The position numbers were made by a program, and so were the translations under genes. This document shows, piece by piece, positions 63,617-64,000 of a DNA stretch of 64,000 nt. Position 1 is the first letter of the stretch, and the number at the start of each line of letters is the position of its first letter. The notes under the pieces are model-generated. The model was not told where the DNA came from. It made no database searches and saw only the letters and a program-made list of their open reading frames with translations. Source of the stretch: Pandoraea commovens (lineage in GTDB: Bacteria; Pseudomonadota; Gammaproteobacteria; Burkholderiales; Burkholderiaceae); NCBI RefSeq assembly GCF_902459615.1, contig NZ_CABPSA010000002.1:248001-312000 (forward strand), read 5' to 3'.

Positions 63617-64000
63617 TCAGCGTGACGCCGGACGGTTGTTCGACAGATAGCTCAGTGGCAACGCGTTGCTGCGCTTGAAAGCGCTCAGCACGATATTCGA
63701 GCGCACATTCTCCACGCCCGGCACCTGCATCAGCCGCTTCATCACGAACGCCGACAAGGCGTTCAGATCAGGCACCACGATCCTCAGCAGGTAATCGGCC
63801 TCGCCCACCACGGCGTGGCACTCCAGCACTTCGGGCAGCAAATCGATCTCCGCCTGAAACCGTTCGATGACCTGATCGCCGTGATGTTGCAGGCGCAGGG
63901 TCGTGAACGCCGTCACCGCCAGGCCTAACGCCTCGGGGCGCAACACCACGCGATACCCCTCGATCACGCCCGCGGCTTCGAGCCGTTGCAGGCGTCGACC
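63617..64000 (-). CDS. Lrp/AsnC-family regulator, 5' part outside window
   Basis: The visible 127 codons run in from the window edge. The fragment starts inside the end of the helix-turn-helix domain (GRRLQRLEAAGVIEGYRVVL) and continues through the RAM ligand domain, with CHAVVGEADYLLRIVVPDLN as its characteristic turn. The end reads GVENVRSNIVLSAFKRSNAL, followed by a tail of about 14 residues. The start codon and most of the DNA-binding domain lie beyond base 64000. It converges with the FUSC-family gene. The target is unknown. Confidence 0.92.
   Translation of the reverse strand, partial: GRRLQRLEAAGVIEGYRVVLRPEALGLAVTAFTTLRLQHHGDQVIERFQAEIDLLPEVLECHAVVGEADYLLRIVVPDLNALSAFVMKRLMQVPGVENVRSNIVLSAFKRSNALPLSYLSNNRPASR

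Overview
The window reads as chromosomal DNA of a betaproteobacterium in the Burkholderiaceae. The reasons are the high G+C, the order mnmG-rsmG-(lipocalin)-parA-parB-(permease)-atpI-atpB-atpE-atpF, the fused indolepyruvate oxidoreductase, HpaR-type and LysR regulators, and paired branched-chain amino acid ABC operons. Pandoraea is my best guess at genus, but that is recall of protein style and not a search result.

Layout. 1-8.8 kb: the start of the F1Fo ATP synthase operon (atpI, B, E and the beginning of F), then a leftward operon for tRNA modification, 16S methylation and chromosome partition. 8.8-11.5 kb: a 2.7-kb gene-free region that looks like the replication origin. It has a DnaA-box cluster at 11156-11336, eight parS-like sites (a ninth lies inside mnmG), a 279-bp tandem repeat, and seven copies of a roughly 90-bp hairpin element whose orientation flips in the middle and whose stem shows compensatory changes. 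11.5-23.6 kb: two branched-chain amino acid/amide-type ABC importer operons (one with a LivM-LivG fusion), a MarR/HpaR-type regulator and a TauE/SafE permease. 24-33.8 kb: GMC oxidoreductase plus MmsA with a divergent LysR gene, class II fumarase, then LysR, MFS and amidohydrolase genes. 33.9-35.6 kb: two unrecognised proteins. 35.6-41 kb: trpS next to a compact, visibly lower-G+C cassette that I consider the most novel item: a 29-codon peptide gene, a hairpin, then translationally overlapping genes for a SagB-like nitroreductase, a TobZ/NodU-type carbamoyltransferase and an MFS exporter. 41.1-45.4 kb: a 1205-residue indolepyruvate ferredoxin oxidoreductase with a divergent Lrp/AsnC regulator. 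45.5-52.5 kb: a Fur-boxed haem uptake operon (TonB-dependent receptor, HmuSTUV). 52.5-64 kb: an ornithine cyclodeaminase-family reductase, an alpha-2-macroglobulin/YhhN/PBP1C operon, an FUSC-family protein and the end of another Lrp/AsnC gene.

How parts work together. ParA, ParB and the parS cluster form one chromosome segregation system beside the presumed origin. The haem genes form a complete receptor-to-cytoplasm pathway apart from TonB-ExbB-ExbD, which must lie elsewhere. The peptide cassette has what a small secreted modified-peptide pathway would need (precursor, oxidoreductase, carbamoyl transfer, export), but its product is unknown. I saw no tRNA, rRNA, insertion sequence or CRISPR array. 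All calls come from reading the sequence by eye; no database search was possible.
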